Part shown: in pieces, positions 1 through 7,769 of the stretch
Layout: each line of letters opens with the position of its first letter
How positions within the stretch are numbered: position 1 is the first letter of the stretch
Source of the DNA: Planctomycetota bacterium
GTDB taxonomy: Bacteria > Planctomycetota > UBA1135 > UBA2386
Direction of reading: 5' to 3'
Assembly: GCA_016795295.1 (NCBI GenBank)
Contig: JAEUHP010000246.1
Span: 1 to 35,327, forward strand
DNA length: 35,327 nt
The notes under the pieces: model-generated
The model's input: the letters and a program-made list of their open reading frames with translations, nothing else
What the model was told of the DNA's origin: nothing
Databases searched by the model: none
Program-made: the position numbers and the translations under genes

Positions 1-55
1 TTCCGTCAGAACCGCCGCGGCGCGCCGTGAGGCGCGCGGCCAGGACCTGACGGAA
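1..55. repeat. Imperfect inverted repeat, alternative partner of the 47-83 hairpin
   Basis: TTCCGTCAG at 1-9 is the exact reverse complement of CTGACGGAA at 47-55. Between the arms lies a second stem, 17-26 with 31-40, with one mismatch and a GTGA loop. The arm at 47-55 also pairs with 75-83, so the two large hairpins exclude each other. What lies left of base 1 is unknown, so this could be a terminator of a neighbour or one copy of a dispersed palindrome. Confidence 0.5.
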
Positions 56-83
56 TCCGCGCCTTCGGCGCGGCTTCCGTCAG
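47..83. terminator. Strong hairpin covering the stop codon of the Clp-N gene
   Basis: CTGACGGAA (47-55) pairs with TTCCGTCAG (75-83) and CCGCGCC (57-63) with GGCGCGG (67-73). That is 16 base pairs with one mismatch and a three-base loop. The stop codon of the Clp-N gene (80-82, minus strand) lies inside the stem. There is no clear T-tract, so factor-independent termination is only a guess; transcript end protection is the other likely role. Confidence 0.55.
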
Positions 84-532
84 AACCACTCCGGCGCCAT
101 CTCCGGATCGAGCCCCATCGCCTGCAGGATCAGCCCCTGCACATACTCCGGATCGATCGAGAACTCCTTGAGCGTCTCGTAGCACGAACCGGCCTTCACC
201 GACAGCAGCGCCAGCGCCAAGTGCTCCGGCAGCACCTTCTGGCTGCCGAGCTGCAGCGCGGCGTCCTTCGCCCGGGCGAACACCGTGCGCACGTGCCGGT
301 TCCACGGCCCGTTCGGCACCACCGGTTCACGCGGCAGACTCTTCACGTAGCCCGAGAACATCTCCGGATCGACGTTCAGATCCTGGAAGATGTGGTGCAG
401 GCACACGCTCCGGTCGACCGTGAGACCGTAGATGATGTGGCCGGTGGCCACCGACTCGTCGCCGAGTTGCTTGGCCAGCTCTTCGGCCTTCTGCACGGCC
501 ACGACGGTCTTCTCGGCGAAGTCCTCGAACAT
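80..532 (-). CDS. Stand-alone Clp N-terminal (double Clp-N) domain protein
   Basis: This 150-residue protein consists only of two Clp-N repeats. The first runs over about residues 1-70 and contains ATGHIIYGL; the second, about residues 78-150, contains PEHLALALL. These are the helical N-domain repeats that ClpA, ClpB and ClpC use to bind substrates or adaptors. No AAA+ ATPase module follows, because the frame closes at 80 inside a hairpin. Family knowledge: solo Clp-N proteins occur in several phyla and are thought to act as adaptors or decoys for Clp chaperones, but no reaction can be assigned. The start is the ATG at 532, where homology begins; the larger open frame upstream runs antisense through other sequence. 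It lies 125 bases downstream of the thioesterase gene on the same strand. A C7 run directly precedes the start and no Shine-Dalgarno is seen. Confidence 0.88.
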   Translation of the reverse strand: MFEDFAEKTVVAVQKAEELAKQLGDESVATGHIIYGLTVDRSVCLHHIFQDLNVDPEMFSGYVKSLPREPVVPNGPWNRHVRTVFARAKDAALQLGSQKVLPEHLALALLSVKAGSCYETLKEFSIDPEYVQGLILQAMGLDPEMAPEWF

Positions 533-533
533 A

Positions 534-540
534 GGGGGGG
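534..540 (-). promoter_or_regulatory. C7 tract in place of a ribosome binding site (Clp-N gene)
   Basis: Read on the minus strand, seven C residues and one T stand directly before the ATG at 532, with no purine-rich Shine-Dalgarno. The same kind of tract precedes tdh. It is recorded as an unusual translation leader; its function is inferred only. Confidence 0.3.
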
Positions 541-657
541 AGGAGCCTAGCGACCTGCCGGGGCCAGCGCCACCGGCGATCGGCTGGCTCAGGATGGCCC
601 CCTGGCGGGGTGGGGTCTCGGCAGCCATGGGGCCAGCGCGGTGGGCCACGGGAAGCC

Positions 658-1143
658 TCACTTGCGCTGGGCCAGCCGGTGCGCCCGGCGGGCCTTGGCC
701 GCTTCGTAGCGGCGCTGCTCTTCGGGGGTTTCGGGCCGGATCGCCGCCACCGGGCGCGGCTGTTTGGTCACCGGGTCGAGGGACACGAACGTCAGGTAGG
801 CGGAGGCCACGTGGACCCGCGAACCGGTGGCTCGGTCCTCCTGCCAGACCTTCACCCCGACTTCCATCGAAGTGCGCCCGGCGAAATTGACCGAAGCCAG
901 CAGGACCACCACGGCCCCGACCGGCACCGGGTTGTGGAAGTCGATCTGGTCGGCGCTGGCGGTCACCACCGGGGTCCGGGCGTGGCGGCCGGCCGCCACC
1001 GCTGCACAGATGTCGATCCAGTGCATGACCCGGCCGCCCATCGCATTGCCGAGTGGGTTGGCGTCGTTCGGGAACACGATCTCGGTCATCTCGACCTTGC
1101 TGGCGGAGACGGGACGAGCTGGCAAGGTCGGCGCGGAAGTCAT
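658..1143 (-). CDS. Acyl-CoA thioesterase, hotdog fold (YciA/ACOT-like)
   Basis: This 161-residue protein has the single-hotdog acyl-CoA hydrolase pattern: a TEIVFPNDANPLGNAMGG start (about 20-37), a helix with HWID (41-44, Asp44 the likely catalytic acid), and DQIDFHNPVPVG (65-76), which lines the CoA site. The family hydrolyses acyl-CoA to free acid and CoA in the cytoplasm, often on medium or long chains. The C-terminal 25 residues are highly charged (ending AHRLAQRK) and may be a tail outside the fold. The start is the ATG at 1143, and the length is normal for the family. It is transcribed away from the FG-GAP gene across a 150-base divergent spacer. It precedes the Clp-N gene on the same strand and may share its transcript, but nothing suggests a joint function. 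Substrate range cannot be read from sequence. Confidence 0.9.
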   Translation of the reverse strand: MTSAPTLPARPVSASKVEMTEIVFPNDANPLGNAMGGRVMHWIDICAAVAAGRHARTPVVTASADQIDFHNPVPVGAVVVLLASVNFAGRTSMEVGVKVWQEDRATGSRVHVASAYLTFVSLDPVTKQPRPVAAIRPETPEEQRRYEAAKARRAHRLAQRK

Positions 1144-1293
1144 CTGCCGCCTGGGTTACGGCGCGGCGAGCAGGATGCAAGAGGCGACCGGGAGATGCGC
1201 CCAGAGCAAAAAAAGCGACACGGAACGCACACGCCCAAAGCGTCTCCAGACGCCAACCCCGGGAGCGCGCCGGGCGCTCGCCGAGGTCTCCCC

Positions 1294-2895
1294 ATGCAAC
1301 CACTGCCACGCTTCTTCGCTCTCCTGGGTTCCGCCATCCTGGCCGATGTCGCTCTGGCGCATGCCAACCACGCTGCGCCGCAGCAGCCGCCTGCGCCGCT
1401 CGCGCCTCCGCTCACGAATCCCAGCTACGGCCGCTCGGAGGCGGCGCACCTGACTGGGCACGACGTGCCGGATCTGGTCGCGCTGGCCAGTGGTGGCCAG
1501 CCGGGCCAGCTGTGCCAGACCCTGGCGCTGTTCGCGGCGCCGGCCGTGCACCAGTCCGCGACCCTGTTCGCCGAGTTCGCCGGCCACGCGGTCCGCGACT
1601 TCGCGGTCTGGACGGGTGGTGACCCGGCGCAGCGCCGCGATGCGCTGGTGGTGGTCACCGACCAAGGGCTGTTCTGCTGGCGCAACCACCAGCCGCTGAC
1701 CGTCTTGGGTGGTGCGGCCTGGGCGAACGCCCAGCGCGTCCGGCTCGGCGACCTCGACGGCGATGGCCAGCCGGAAGTGGTGGCCCTCGCCGCCGGCGGC
1801 TTGCAGCTGCTGGTCCAGACCCTCGGGGCCGCTGGGGCACCCGCGACGTGGGCCTTGCCGGGGCCGGCCCAGGATCTGCTGGTCACCGACTGGATGCCCA
1901 GCGTCGGAACGCCGCGGGCCGAGCTCCAGGTCGCTCTCGGCGACCGCCTGCTGGTCTGGGCGAACGGGGCCAGCGTGCCGTTGGCCGTGCCGCTGCCGGC
2001 GCACAGTGAGAGCCACCTGGCCTGTTTCGCCGACAGCCCGACCAGCCGGCGGCTGGCGTTGGCCTACCGGGTGGCCGGCGGCACCTTCGCGCTGGCGACC
2101 ACGGACCCGAGCTTCGCGTTGCCGACGGTCTGCCTGCTGGACCACGAACTGGTCGCACTGACGGTTGCGGTTGGCCAAGGTGGCGCAACCGACGGCCTGG
2201 TGGCGAGCTGGCGCGACCCACTGGTGCCGAGCCTGCTGCGCTGGGCTCCGGCCACGGCTGGTTTCGCCGGCTTCGCCGCGGGCAGTGCGCTGCCGTTCGC
2301 CTGGACGGCGGCGCAGGCGGCGGCGTGTGCGCACCTGGTCGACCTCGACGGCGACGGGGATCTCGATGCTCTCGGCATCGACGCGCAGGCGGGGCTGCTG
2401 GTGGTGCGTTCGACGCAGAGCGACGATCGGGTGGCCGTGCAGGGCACGGGCACGCCGCAGCAGCACACCCTGGCGGCCGTCGGGGCGCCGGCGTGGGCCA
2501 ACCGGGTGGAAGTGCTCTACTTCCAAATGCACCGAGTCGAAGACTCCTTCGGCGAACTGGTGGCCCTGACTCTCGACGGGGCCTGCCAGCAGCGCGAACT
2601 GGTGGTGCTCGGGGGGCACCTGACCATGCCGGAGACGAGCGTCTCCCTGACCAAGGGGCCGGTGGTCACCCTGGTGCGGCACGTGCAAGTGCAGGGCGGC
2701 GCAGTGGTGCGCCGCGGCGGACTGCATCCGGTGGTGTGGTCGCCGCGCCTCGAAGAGCTCGAATGGGTGATGAATGCCGTGCCGGGTGGTTCGTCGTGGC
2801 AAGGGGCGCTGGGAGTGCCGCCGGCGCAGGTCGAACCGCCGGTGACGCCACCCAATCAGGGGGGCGACGAAGCGCCCGAGGGCGCCGGCGGCTGA
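1294..2895 (+). CDS. Secreted FG-GAP/VCBS-repeat protein
   Basis: This 533-residue protein starts at the ATG at 1294, just before a signal peptide (basic Arg6, hydrophobic stretch to about residue 22, likely cleavage after ALAHA). Two calcium-loop motifs of the FG-GAP/VCBS type are clear: DLDGDGQPE at 153-161 and DLDGDGDLD at 350-358. The spacing and the repetitive beta-strand character suggest a beta-propeller-like exported protein. No catalytic motif is seen, and the C-terminus is Pro/Gly-rich with no anchor. Family knowledge: such proteins are common surface or periplasmic adhesion-like proteins. Its last 40 bases overlap, tail to tail, the 3' end of the CHAT protease gene on the other strand. 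The open frame extends upstream to 610, but that part is antisense to the thioesterase gene and has no signal peptide. Confidence 0.8.
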   Translation: MQPLPRFFALLGSAILADVALAHANHAAPQQPPAPLAPPLTNPSYGRSEAAHLTGHDVPDLVALASGGQPGQLCQTLALFAAPAVHQSATLFAEFAGHAVRDFAVWTGGDPAQRRDALVVVTDQGLFCWRNHQPLTVLGGAAWANAQRVRLGDLDGDGQPEVVALAAGGLQLLVQTLGAAGAPATWALPGPAQDLLVTDWMPSVGTPRAELQVALGDRLLVWANGASVPLAVPLPAHSESHLACFADSPTSRRLALAYRVAGGTFALATTDPSFALPTVCLLDHELVALTVAVGQGGATDGLVASWRDPLVPSLLRWAPATAGFAGFAAGSALPFAWTAAQAAACAHLVDLDGDGDLDALGIDAQAGLLVVRSTQSDDRVAVQGTGTPQQHTLAAVGAPAWANRVEVLYFQMHRVEDSFGELVALTLDGACQQRELVVLGGHLTMPETSVSLTKGPVVTLVRHVQVQGGAVVRRGGLHPVVWSPRLEELEWVMNAVPGGSSWQGALGVPPAQVEPPVTPPNQGGDEAPEGAGG

Positions 2896-5525
2896 GCGCG
2901 GTGCCGGCGGCTGGCTGCCGTGCGCTGGCGGCGCAGGCGCCAGGCTGCGCCCCCGGCCAGCGCCAATCCGGCCAGCGCGGCCAGCGCGGCGAACGGGGCG
3001 AGGTTGCGCGTCGGCGCGCCCCCCGGAGCGGTCCCTCCGGCGCCGCCCAGACTGGCAGCGGCGAGCTGCGGCAAAGTCGCGCTGGCCGAGGCTCGATCGA
3101 GGCGCAGCGAACAGTGCAGCGCCGGATGTTCGCCGCCGGGCTCGCTGGCGCTCGCGACCCGCGAGCGCCGCAGCGCTTCGGCCAGCTCGGTGCCGGCCGC
3201 CAGTTCGCGGAGCAGGTGCCCGACCTGCCGCAGCGTGGCAGCCACCTGCAAGTCGCCTTCGGCGCTGACGATGCCATCGCAGCCGGCGGCGAGCCAGGCG
3301 GTGGTGAACAGCTGCCCATCTTCGCCGCGGTCCACCCCGGCGCGCGCCGCACCGCACGAAGCCAGCACCACGCACGAGGGCATGCGCGCCGATTCCTGCA
3401 ACTGCTCGACATCGAAGTGGCCGTCGCGCAGGACGATGCCCACCGGCTGGCTCTGGCCGAGTTCGCTCGCGGCGGCTTCCTCGGCGTGCCGGCGCCGGCC
3501 GTGGGCGAACACCACTAGGCACGCGCTGCCGGCGCAGGCGGCGCGCAACGCGGACCGGTCGATCTCGGCATCGAGTTGCACCGAGTCGGCGCGGTACGGC
3601 GCGGCCAGGTTCGCCAGCTCGCTCCGGGTGATCGGCAGCCGCAGGTCGCCATACCGTGCCGCCGTTTGCGGGTCGATCTGCACCGCAGCAGCCACGTGCA
3701 GGGCGTGCTGCTGCGGGTCTGGCGAAGGGGCCGCGGGTCGGCCCTGCAGCAGCGCTGCCGACGGAAGGTAGTCGAGGGCGTGGCTGTGGCCGAGCCATGT
3801 GGTCGGGTCCGTGGGGGAACGCAGGAACTCGAACGGCAGGCCGGCCAGCAACTCCCGGCCGAGGATGGTGACGCGGCGGTTCCGGGCGAACACCGCCGCG
3901 AGTTCGCCGGTGAACAGCCACTGTTCGAGCGGGGCCGTGGCCGCTGCGGCGCCGGCTTGCCAGGCGGCGCCCAGCTGCCGATCGTCGCGGAACGCCTGGC
4001 GCATGCGCAACAGCCACCCGCGCAGCGGCACGTCGCCGGGCAACTCGACCAGCTGCCGCGACTCGGCCGACGCCACCAGCACGGCCGAGCCGTGGGGCGC
4101 TGGCAGGAACCAGCACAGCACGCCCCCGGGTGGCAGTGCCACGCGCAGGAACTCGTCCCCGCCGAGCGGCTCGGACTTGCGCCGGCGGGCCAACGAGCCG
4201 CAGGCGTCGGTGGCCAGAGCGTGCCCGAGGCACGCCGCGAACGCCGCCGGGCCGTCCAGGGCCCATTCCGCGAGGACCAGGCAGGTCAGCAGTTCGCGGC
4301 GCACCGACCATTGCAGGAACGCCACGCCCGCCGACACTTCGGGCATCGCCCGCCACTGCCGGAGGACTTCGGCCAACCGGTTCCGCAGGGCTTCGCGCAG
4401 ATGCACGAGGCGCGGGCGCGCCAGTTCGCCCGCCCGCCACCGATCCAGGTCGAGGCGCGCGCGCGCCGCGAGGCACCGGTCCCCCAACGTCCCCAGGTCG
4501 CCCTCGGCGTTCGGGCCCAGCGCCGCCGCGATCGCCGGCAGGTCGGCGCCCATGGCACGGCGCACCATCGCCAGATCGGCCTGCAACAGCGTCCGGCGGT
4601 CCTGGACGAGCGCACCCAGCTGCAGCAGCTCCAGGAGTTCGCGCTCGGCCGCCGCGAACTGGCCGGTGCGTCCCAGGGCGAACGCCCGCTGGTGCCGCAG
4701 CCCCGGGTCGTGCCGGAGCGGCAGGGTGTCGAACGCCGCGAGGAACTCGTCGTACTGCTCGCCCACGATCCGTTCTTCGAGCCGGCAGGCGTCGACGTCG
4801 GCGCGCTGCGCGGCCGACTGTTCGAGGCCCTCGATCCGCGCCAATTCGACGGCCGCGGCGCGGTGCATGCCGAAAGCCAGCAGTGCCCTGGCCCGGAGGA
4901 TGCCCAGCGCGACCCGGTTCGGTGCGAGTGCTTCGTACTGCCGGAGCCGCGCCCACGCCTCCTCGGCCGCACCGTGGGCGGTGGCCCATACGATCAGGGC
5001 GCGGAGCGCCGACTTCCGGTCCTGGTCCAGTCCGGTGGCCACGCAGTCGCGCAATTGGGCCAGATATCCATCTACGTCCCCGGCGCCGAGCAGCGGCGAA
5101 CAGCGGCAGTAGCGCACGTAGGAACGGGACTCTGCATCTGCTTCCGACAGCAAGCCGAGCAGCTGGTCCAGCGCGGCCAGCCGGACCTGCGGATCGTCCT
5201 TGGACCGCGACAGCTCATAGGCCAACCAGCGACTCTCGGCGCCGCTCTCCTGGCCGGCTGCCAAGGCCAGGCAATGCACTGCCACGCTGCGGCGCAGCGC
5301 TGGGCGCACTTCGGTCGCGGCGGGCCGCTCGGTGTCGCTCGGCACGACACCTTGCGCACCGAGCCAACTGCCGAGGCCGCCCACCACCAGCAACCATCGC
5401 AGCCATGGCCGTTGGTGGTTCGGGGCCTCGCGCCGCCGCGCCGCCGCGCCCGGCACCGCGCCGCACGCGGCTGTGGCCCAACTTCGCCGGGCCGCTCGCG
5501 CCCCGCCCTGCCACGAGTCCGTCAC
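2856..5525 (-). CDS. Membrane-anchored CHAT-domain (caspase-like) protease with long helical N-region
   Basis: This 889-residue protein starts with GTG at 5525, overlapping the stop of the upstream gene (GTGA). Near the N-terminus (about 40-60) is a hydrophobic segment that could be a signal peptide or TM. Residues 60-480 are Leu/Ala/Arg-rich helical sequence resembling degenerate TPR repeats. The CHAT domain occupies about 540-800, with the dyad His675 in VVFAHG and Cys724 in VLASCG. A second TM lies near 846-866, followed by a basic tail. CHAT proteases (clan CD, separase/caspase-like) cleave partner proteins on signal. The two hydrophobic ends suggest the protease sits outside the inner membrane, anchored at its C-terminus; this is inference. 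It is the third gene of an ECF sigma / anti-sigma-like / CHAT operon. Both catalytic residues are intact. The target is unknown. Confidence 0.85.
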   Translation of the reverse strand: MTDSWQGGARAARRSWATAACGAVPGAAARRREAPNHQRPWLRWLLVVGGLGSWLGAQGVVPSDTERPAATEVRPALRRSVAVHCLALAAGQESGAESRWLAYELSRSKDDPQVRLAALDQLLGLLSEADAESRSYVRYCRCSPLLGAGDVDGYLAQLRDCVATGLDQDRKSALRALIVWATAHGAAEEAWARLRQYEALAPNRVALGILRARALLAFGMHRAAAVELARIEGLEQSAAQRADVDACRLEERIVGEQYDEFLAAFDTLPLRHDPGLRHQRAFALGRTGQFAAAERELLELLQLGALVQDRRTLLQADLAMVRRAMGADLPAIAAALGPNAEGDLGTLGDRCLAARARLDLDRWRAGELARPRLVHLREALRNRLAEVLRQWRAMPEVSAGVAFLQWSVRRELLTCLVLAEWALDGPAAFAACLGHALATDACGSLARRRKSEPLGGDEFLRVALPPGGVLCWFLPAPHGSAVLVASAESRQLVELPGDVPLRGWLLRMRQAFRDDRQLGAAWQAGAAAATAPLEQWLFTGELAAVFARNRRVTILGRELLAGLPFEFLRSPTDPTTWLGHSHALDYLPSAALLQGRPAAPSPDPQQHALHVAAAVQIDPQTAARYGDLRLPITRSELANLAAPYRADSVQLDAEIDRSALRAACAGSACLVVFAHGRRRHAEEAAASELGQSQPVGIVLRDGHFDVEQLQESARMPSCVVLASCGAARAGVDRGEDGQLFTTAWLAAGCDGIVSAEGDLQVAATLRQVGHLLRELAAGTELAEALRRSRVASASEPGGEHPALHCSLRLDRASASATLPQLAAASLGGAGGTAPGGAPTRNLAPFAALAALAGLALAGGAAWRLRRQRTAASRRHRAQPPAPSGASSPP

Positions 5526-6232
5526 CGGATCATGGCGGCTGGCACTTCGACCTCTTCGCTCCAGGCGGCAGGTTCGTCACCGGCGCCGCCTTGCATGAGT
5601 AGGGCTCGCACGCGCACCGGCCCAGGATAGGCCCCCAGCTTCGGCAAGCGCAACCGGGGTTGCCGCAGTCGGCGTTCCGTTTCGACCACTTGGCCGCCGG
5701 CCAGGAACTCGACGCGGTAGAAGCAGCCCTCGGCCAGCGGCGGCAGTTCGAGTTCGCCGGTCGCGGCGTGGAACTGGAGCGGCAGATTGCCGCCCAGGTA
5801 GCTCGTGCGTGCGTCCGGCGCATCGGAGCGGGACCACAAGAACATGCCAGCCAGCAGTCCCGCCGCCACCCCCGAGGCCCACAGCGGCCAGTGGCGTTGG
5901 CGGCGCAGCCGCTGCTGCGCCACGGCGTCGAGGCCCAAGTGCGTGCGTGCCGAAGCGACGGCCACGGCGTCGAGCGGCCCGGGACCGGCCTGCAACACCT
6001 GCCGCTCCAGCGCGAACCAAGTGCGCAGGGCCTGGCGTGTGCCCTGCAGCGCCTGCAGCTCGGCGAACCGCTGGGCTGCGGCGGAGTGCTCCCGTGCGTC
6101 CAGGCCCAGTGCGTCCTGGCTGATCGGCGCGTCACTGTCGATGGCCCGGATCCAGCGATCGATTTCGTCTCGACTCGGCCGGCGACCATCCCCGGAGTCC
6201 GAACTCCCCTGCTCGTTGCGATGTTGCGTCAT
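5522..6232 (-). CDS. One-TM anti-sigma-like membrane protein
   Basis: This 236-residue protein has a hydrophilic N-terminal region (1-112), a single TM (about 115-133, LWASGVAAGLLAGMFLW) preceded by a basic patch RLRRQR, and a C-terminal region of about 100 residues with beta-strand character. The topology (cytoplasmic N-terminus, one TM, outer sensor domain) and its place directly after an ECF sigma gene fit an anti-sigma factor. The zinc-binding His-x3-Cys-x2-Cys motif of ZAS anti-sigmas is absent, so the role rests on context. The ATG at 6232 overlaps the sigma stop (ATGA), and its own stop overlaps the CHAT start (GTGA), so all three are likely translated from one message. The outer part resembles Fn3-like domains of similar planctomycetal proteins, but I cannot name a family. 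Confidence 0.7.
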   Translation of the reverse strand: MTQHRNEQGSSDSGDGRRPSRDEIDRWIRAIDSDAPISQDALGLDAREHSAAAQRFAELQALQGTRQALRTWFALERQVLQAGPGPLDAVAVASARTHLGLDAVAQQRLRRQRHWPLWASGVAAGLLAGMFLWSRSDAPDARTSYLGGNLPLQFHAATGELELPPLAEGCFYRVEFLAGGQVVETERRLRQPRLRLPKLGAYPGPVRVRALLMQGGAGDEPAAWSEEVEVPAAMIR

Positions 6233-6822
6233 GACAGGTCTCCTTCCCCGCCCCGCGGCGGCAAGCCCAGACAGCGCCGAACCAGCCCCAGCGCCCGATA
6301 GTAGCGGTTCTTGATCCGATCGAGGGTCGAAGCCGCTTGCGCGGCGAGTTCGGCGAAGCCGACTTCGTTGCCCAGGTGTTCGCGCAGCAGCTCTTGGTCG
6401 GCCGGCGGCAGCAGATCGAGGCAGCGCGACACCGCCAGGGGCAGTTCGCGGGCCGCCAGGGCCTCCACCGGGGCCGGGTCGGCCGCGGGCGCGTCCGGTG
6501 GCAGTTTGGCTTCGAACTGCTCCCGCTGGCGCTTCCGCGCCCGCACGGCATTCAGGAACTCGCCGCGCACGAAGGCACAGGCCCAGGTCTCGAACGCGGC
6601 TTCACCGCGGAAATCCCCCAGTTTGGCCAGCACCTTGGCCACGGCATTCTGCGTGGCGTCGCGCAGGGCGTCCGGGTCCAGCCCGAAGTGGCCTTCGCGG
6701 TTGAGGGCCTGCGCGTAGCGACCGACATACCCGAGGCGCTGGGCCAGCCGCTCGCGCGCCGACGTCTCGCCGGCGAGGGCGCGGCGCACCAGAGCCAGGT
6801 CGTCGGGGTGGCTCGCACTCAT
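6229..6822 (-). CDS. ECF RNA polymerase sigma factor
   Basis: This 197-residue protein has region 2 at about 25-100, with the pattern DATQNAVAKVL, GDFRGEAAFETWACAFVRGE and a following Arg-rich stretch for -10 contact. A Pro/Ala-rich linker (105-120) leads to region 4 at about 128-185 (LDLLPPADQELL, then GFAELAAQAASTLDRIKNRY), a helix-turn-helix for -35 contact. Region 3 is absent, as in all ECF sigmas. The ATG at 6822 is chosen because region 2 homology follows directly; the open frame reaches back to 6978 but that part is Arg/Gly-rich and unlike the family. It is first in a coupled operon with the anti-sigma-like and CHAT genes, which implies that it is controlled by the former and may induce the whole operon. 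No target promoter could be recognised. Confidence 0.88.
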   Translation of the reverse strand: MSASHPDDLALVRRALAGETSARERLAQRLGYVGRYAQALNREGHFGLDPDALRDATQNAVAKVLAKLGDFRGEAAFETWACAFVRGEFLNAVRARKRQREQFEAKLPPDAPAADPAPVEALAARELPLAVSRCLDLLPPADQELLREHLGNEVGFAELAAQAASTLDRIKNRYYRALGLVRRCLGLPPRGGEGDLS

Positions 6823-7070
6823 GCGGCAGACCACCCGCCACCGGGAGCCCATCTGCCAGCGCGGGCCCACGTGCCCCCCACCGATGCGTCGGACCAGCGT
6901 CCCGGAGCGCCGCGCCCGGTGGGGCCCATCGGCCCTTGGGCTGGTGGTCGGGGCGAACGGGCTGCAGAAGTGGGCCACGCCGCGTTGGCGTCCGCAGTGG
7001 GCCGAATCGCGTCAAGAAACTGCAGATTTTCTCGCCTCCGGCGTCCCGCTGCCGACGTGCCGACCACTGG

Positions 7071-7547
7071 TCACCTGCCCCTGCCATCGGCGCCTGGTGC
7101 GCTCGGCACCTCCGGGACCAGCTCGACGGGCCCAGCCACGTCGAGCACCCGGGCCACCCCTGCGGGCAGGGACCAAGCGCCCAGCGGCAGTTCGGCGTCG
7201 CGGAACGGCACCCGCCGGCTGAACCGCCGCTGCACGTCCGCGCTGCCGGCCAGCCGGCCCGCGGCGTCGAGCACCTGGAAGAACACGATGGGACCGGTCG
7301 GATCCCGAATCTCCAGTTCGACCAGGGTGCCGATCGCTTGGCCTGGCTGTGGCCGACCCGATGCGGAACTGTCCGCGCGCAGGACCTGCCAGCGCTGCCG
7401 TTCCACCACTTCCCGGGCGGCGAAGGCGGGTGGGCTCGGGGGTGGGGTGGCCCGGCAGCCCAGCAGAACCACCGCCATCGGGGCCCCCACCGTCAACGCC
7501 CACGCCATCGCGCCGATCGCCCGCGGCGCGGCGCCTCTCGGTGCCAT
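7071..7547 (-). CDS. Small putative lipoprotein
   Basis: With the ATG at 7547 this is a 158-residue protein beginning with a basic n-region, a hydrophobic core (MAWALTVGAPMAVVLL) and a lipobox ending VLLGC near residue 31, so it should be lipidated and exported. The mature part is Pro-rich at first and then a compact beta-type domain of about 110 residues with no motif I recognise. The frame is open upstream to 7697; that extension would put a second hydrophobic stretch ahead of the lipobox, so I prefer the shorter start. An internal ATG (MAWAL) is also possible. It lies upstream of the sigma factor gene on the same strand with a 248-base spacer in which I see no gene, and is divergent from tdh. 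Function unknown. Confidence 0.6.
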   Translation of the reverse strand: MAPRGAAPRAIGAMAWALTVGAPMAVVLLGCRATPPPSPPAFAAREVVERQRWQVLRADSSASGRPQPGQAIGTLVELEIRDPTGPIVFFQVLDAAGRLAGSADVQRRFSRRVPFRDAELPLGAWSLPAGVARVLDVAGPVELVPEVPSAPGADGRGR

Positions 7548-7762
7548 ACTCCTGGCAGGGACGAGCAATTTGGCCGCGACGAGTGCCTGCGCGGCGATGA
7601 GCCGCAAACCCAGGGCCAGAGTACCCAGGGTCCAAGTCCCCAGGGCAACGGCCGCGACCTGCCGGGCACGGCGAGACACGGCACGGGAGCAGCTCATCAG
7701 TGGCGCCGCGCCCCTTCTACCCGCAGAATGCTCCGCCCGCTACCGCGAACCCACCCGAGCCG

Positions 7763-7769
7763 CCCCCCC
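7763..7769 (+). promoter_or_regulatory. C7 tract directly before the tdh start
   Basis: Seven C residues abut the ATG at 7770 and no Shine-Dalgarno is present in the 20 bases upstream. The alternative tdh start at 7779 lies within GTCGATG, also without a Shine-Dalgarno. This mirrors the Clp-N leader. Confidence 0.3.

Noticed and set aside
534..540. Homopolymer tract as a phase-variation switch
   Set aside because: Seven bases is short, the tract lies outside the coding frame, and a similar one precedes tdh, a metabolic gene; a translation-leader explanation is simpler.
560..639. Direct repeat GGGGCCAGCGC at 560-570 and 629-639
   Set aside because: An 11-base match in a 70% GC spacer is easily expected by chance and has no other sign of a mobile element.
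1156..4989. A 1277-codon minus-strand frame across the FG-GAP and CHAT genes
   Set aside because: It is antisense to the FG-GAP gene and out of frame with the CHAT gene; Arg/Pro/Gly/Ala-rich without motifs, a typical GC shadow.
3576..5630. A 684-codon plus-strand frame opposite the CHAT gene
   Set aside because: Gln/Arg/Ala-rich shadow with no motif; the minus-strand CHAT dyad and coupled starts are convincing.
6823..7070. A gene in the longest spacer (between sigma factor and lipoprotein)
   Set aside because: Frames through it are Arg/Pro/Ser-rich and overlap neighbours; no start, motif or clear promoter could be supported.
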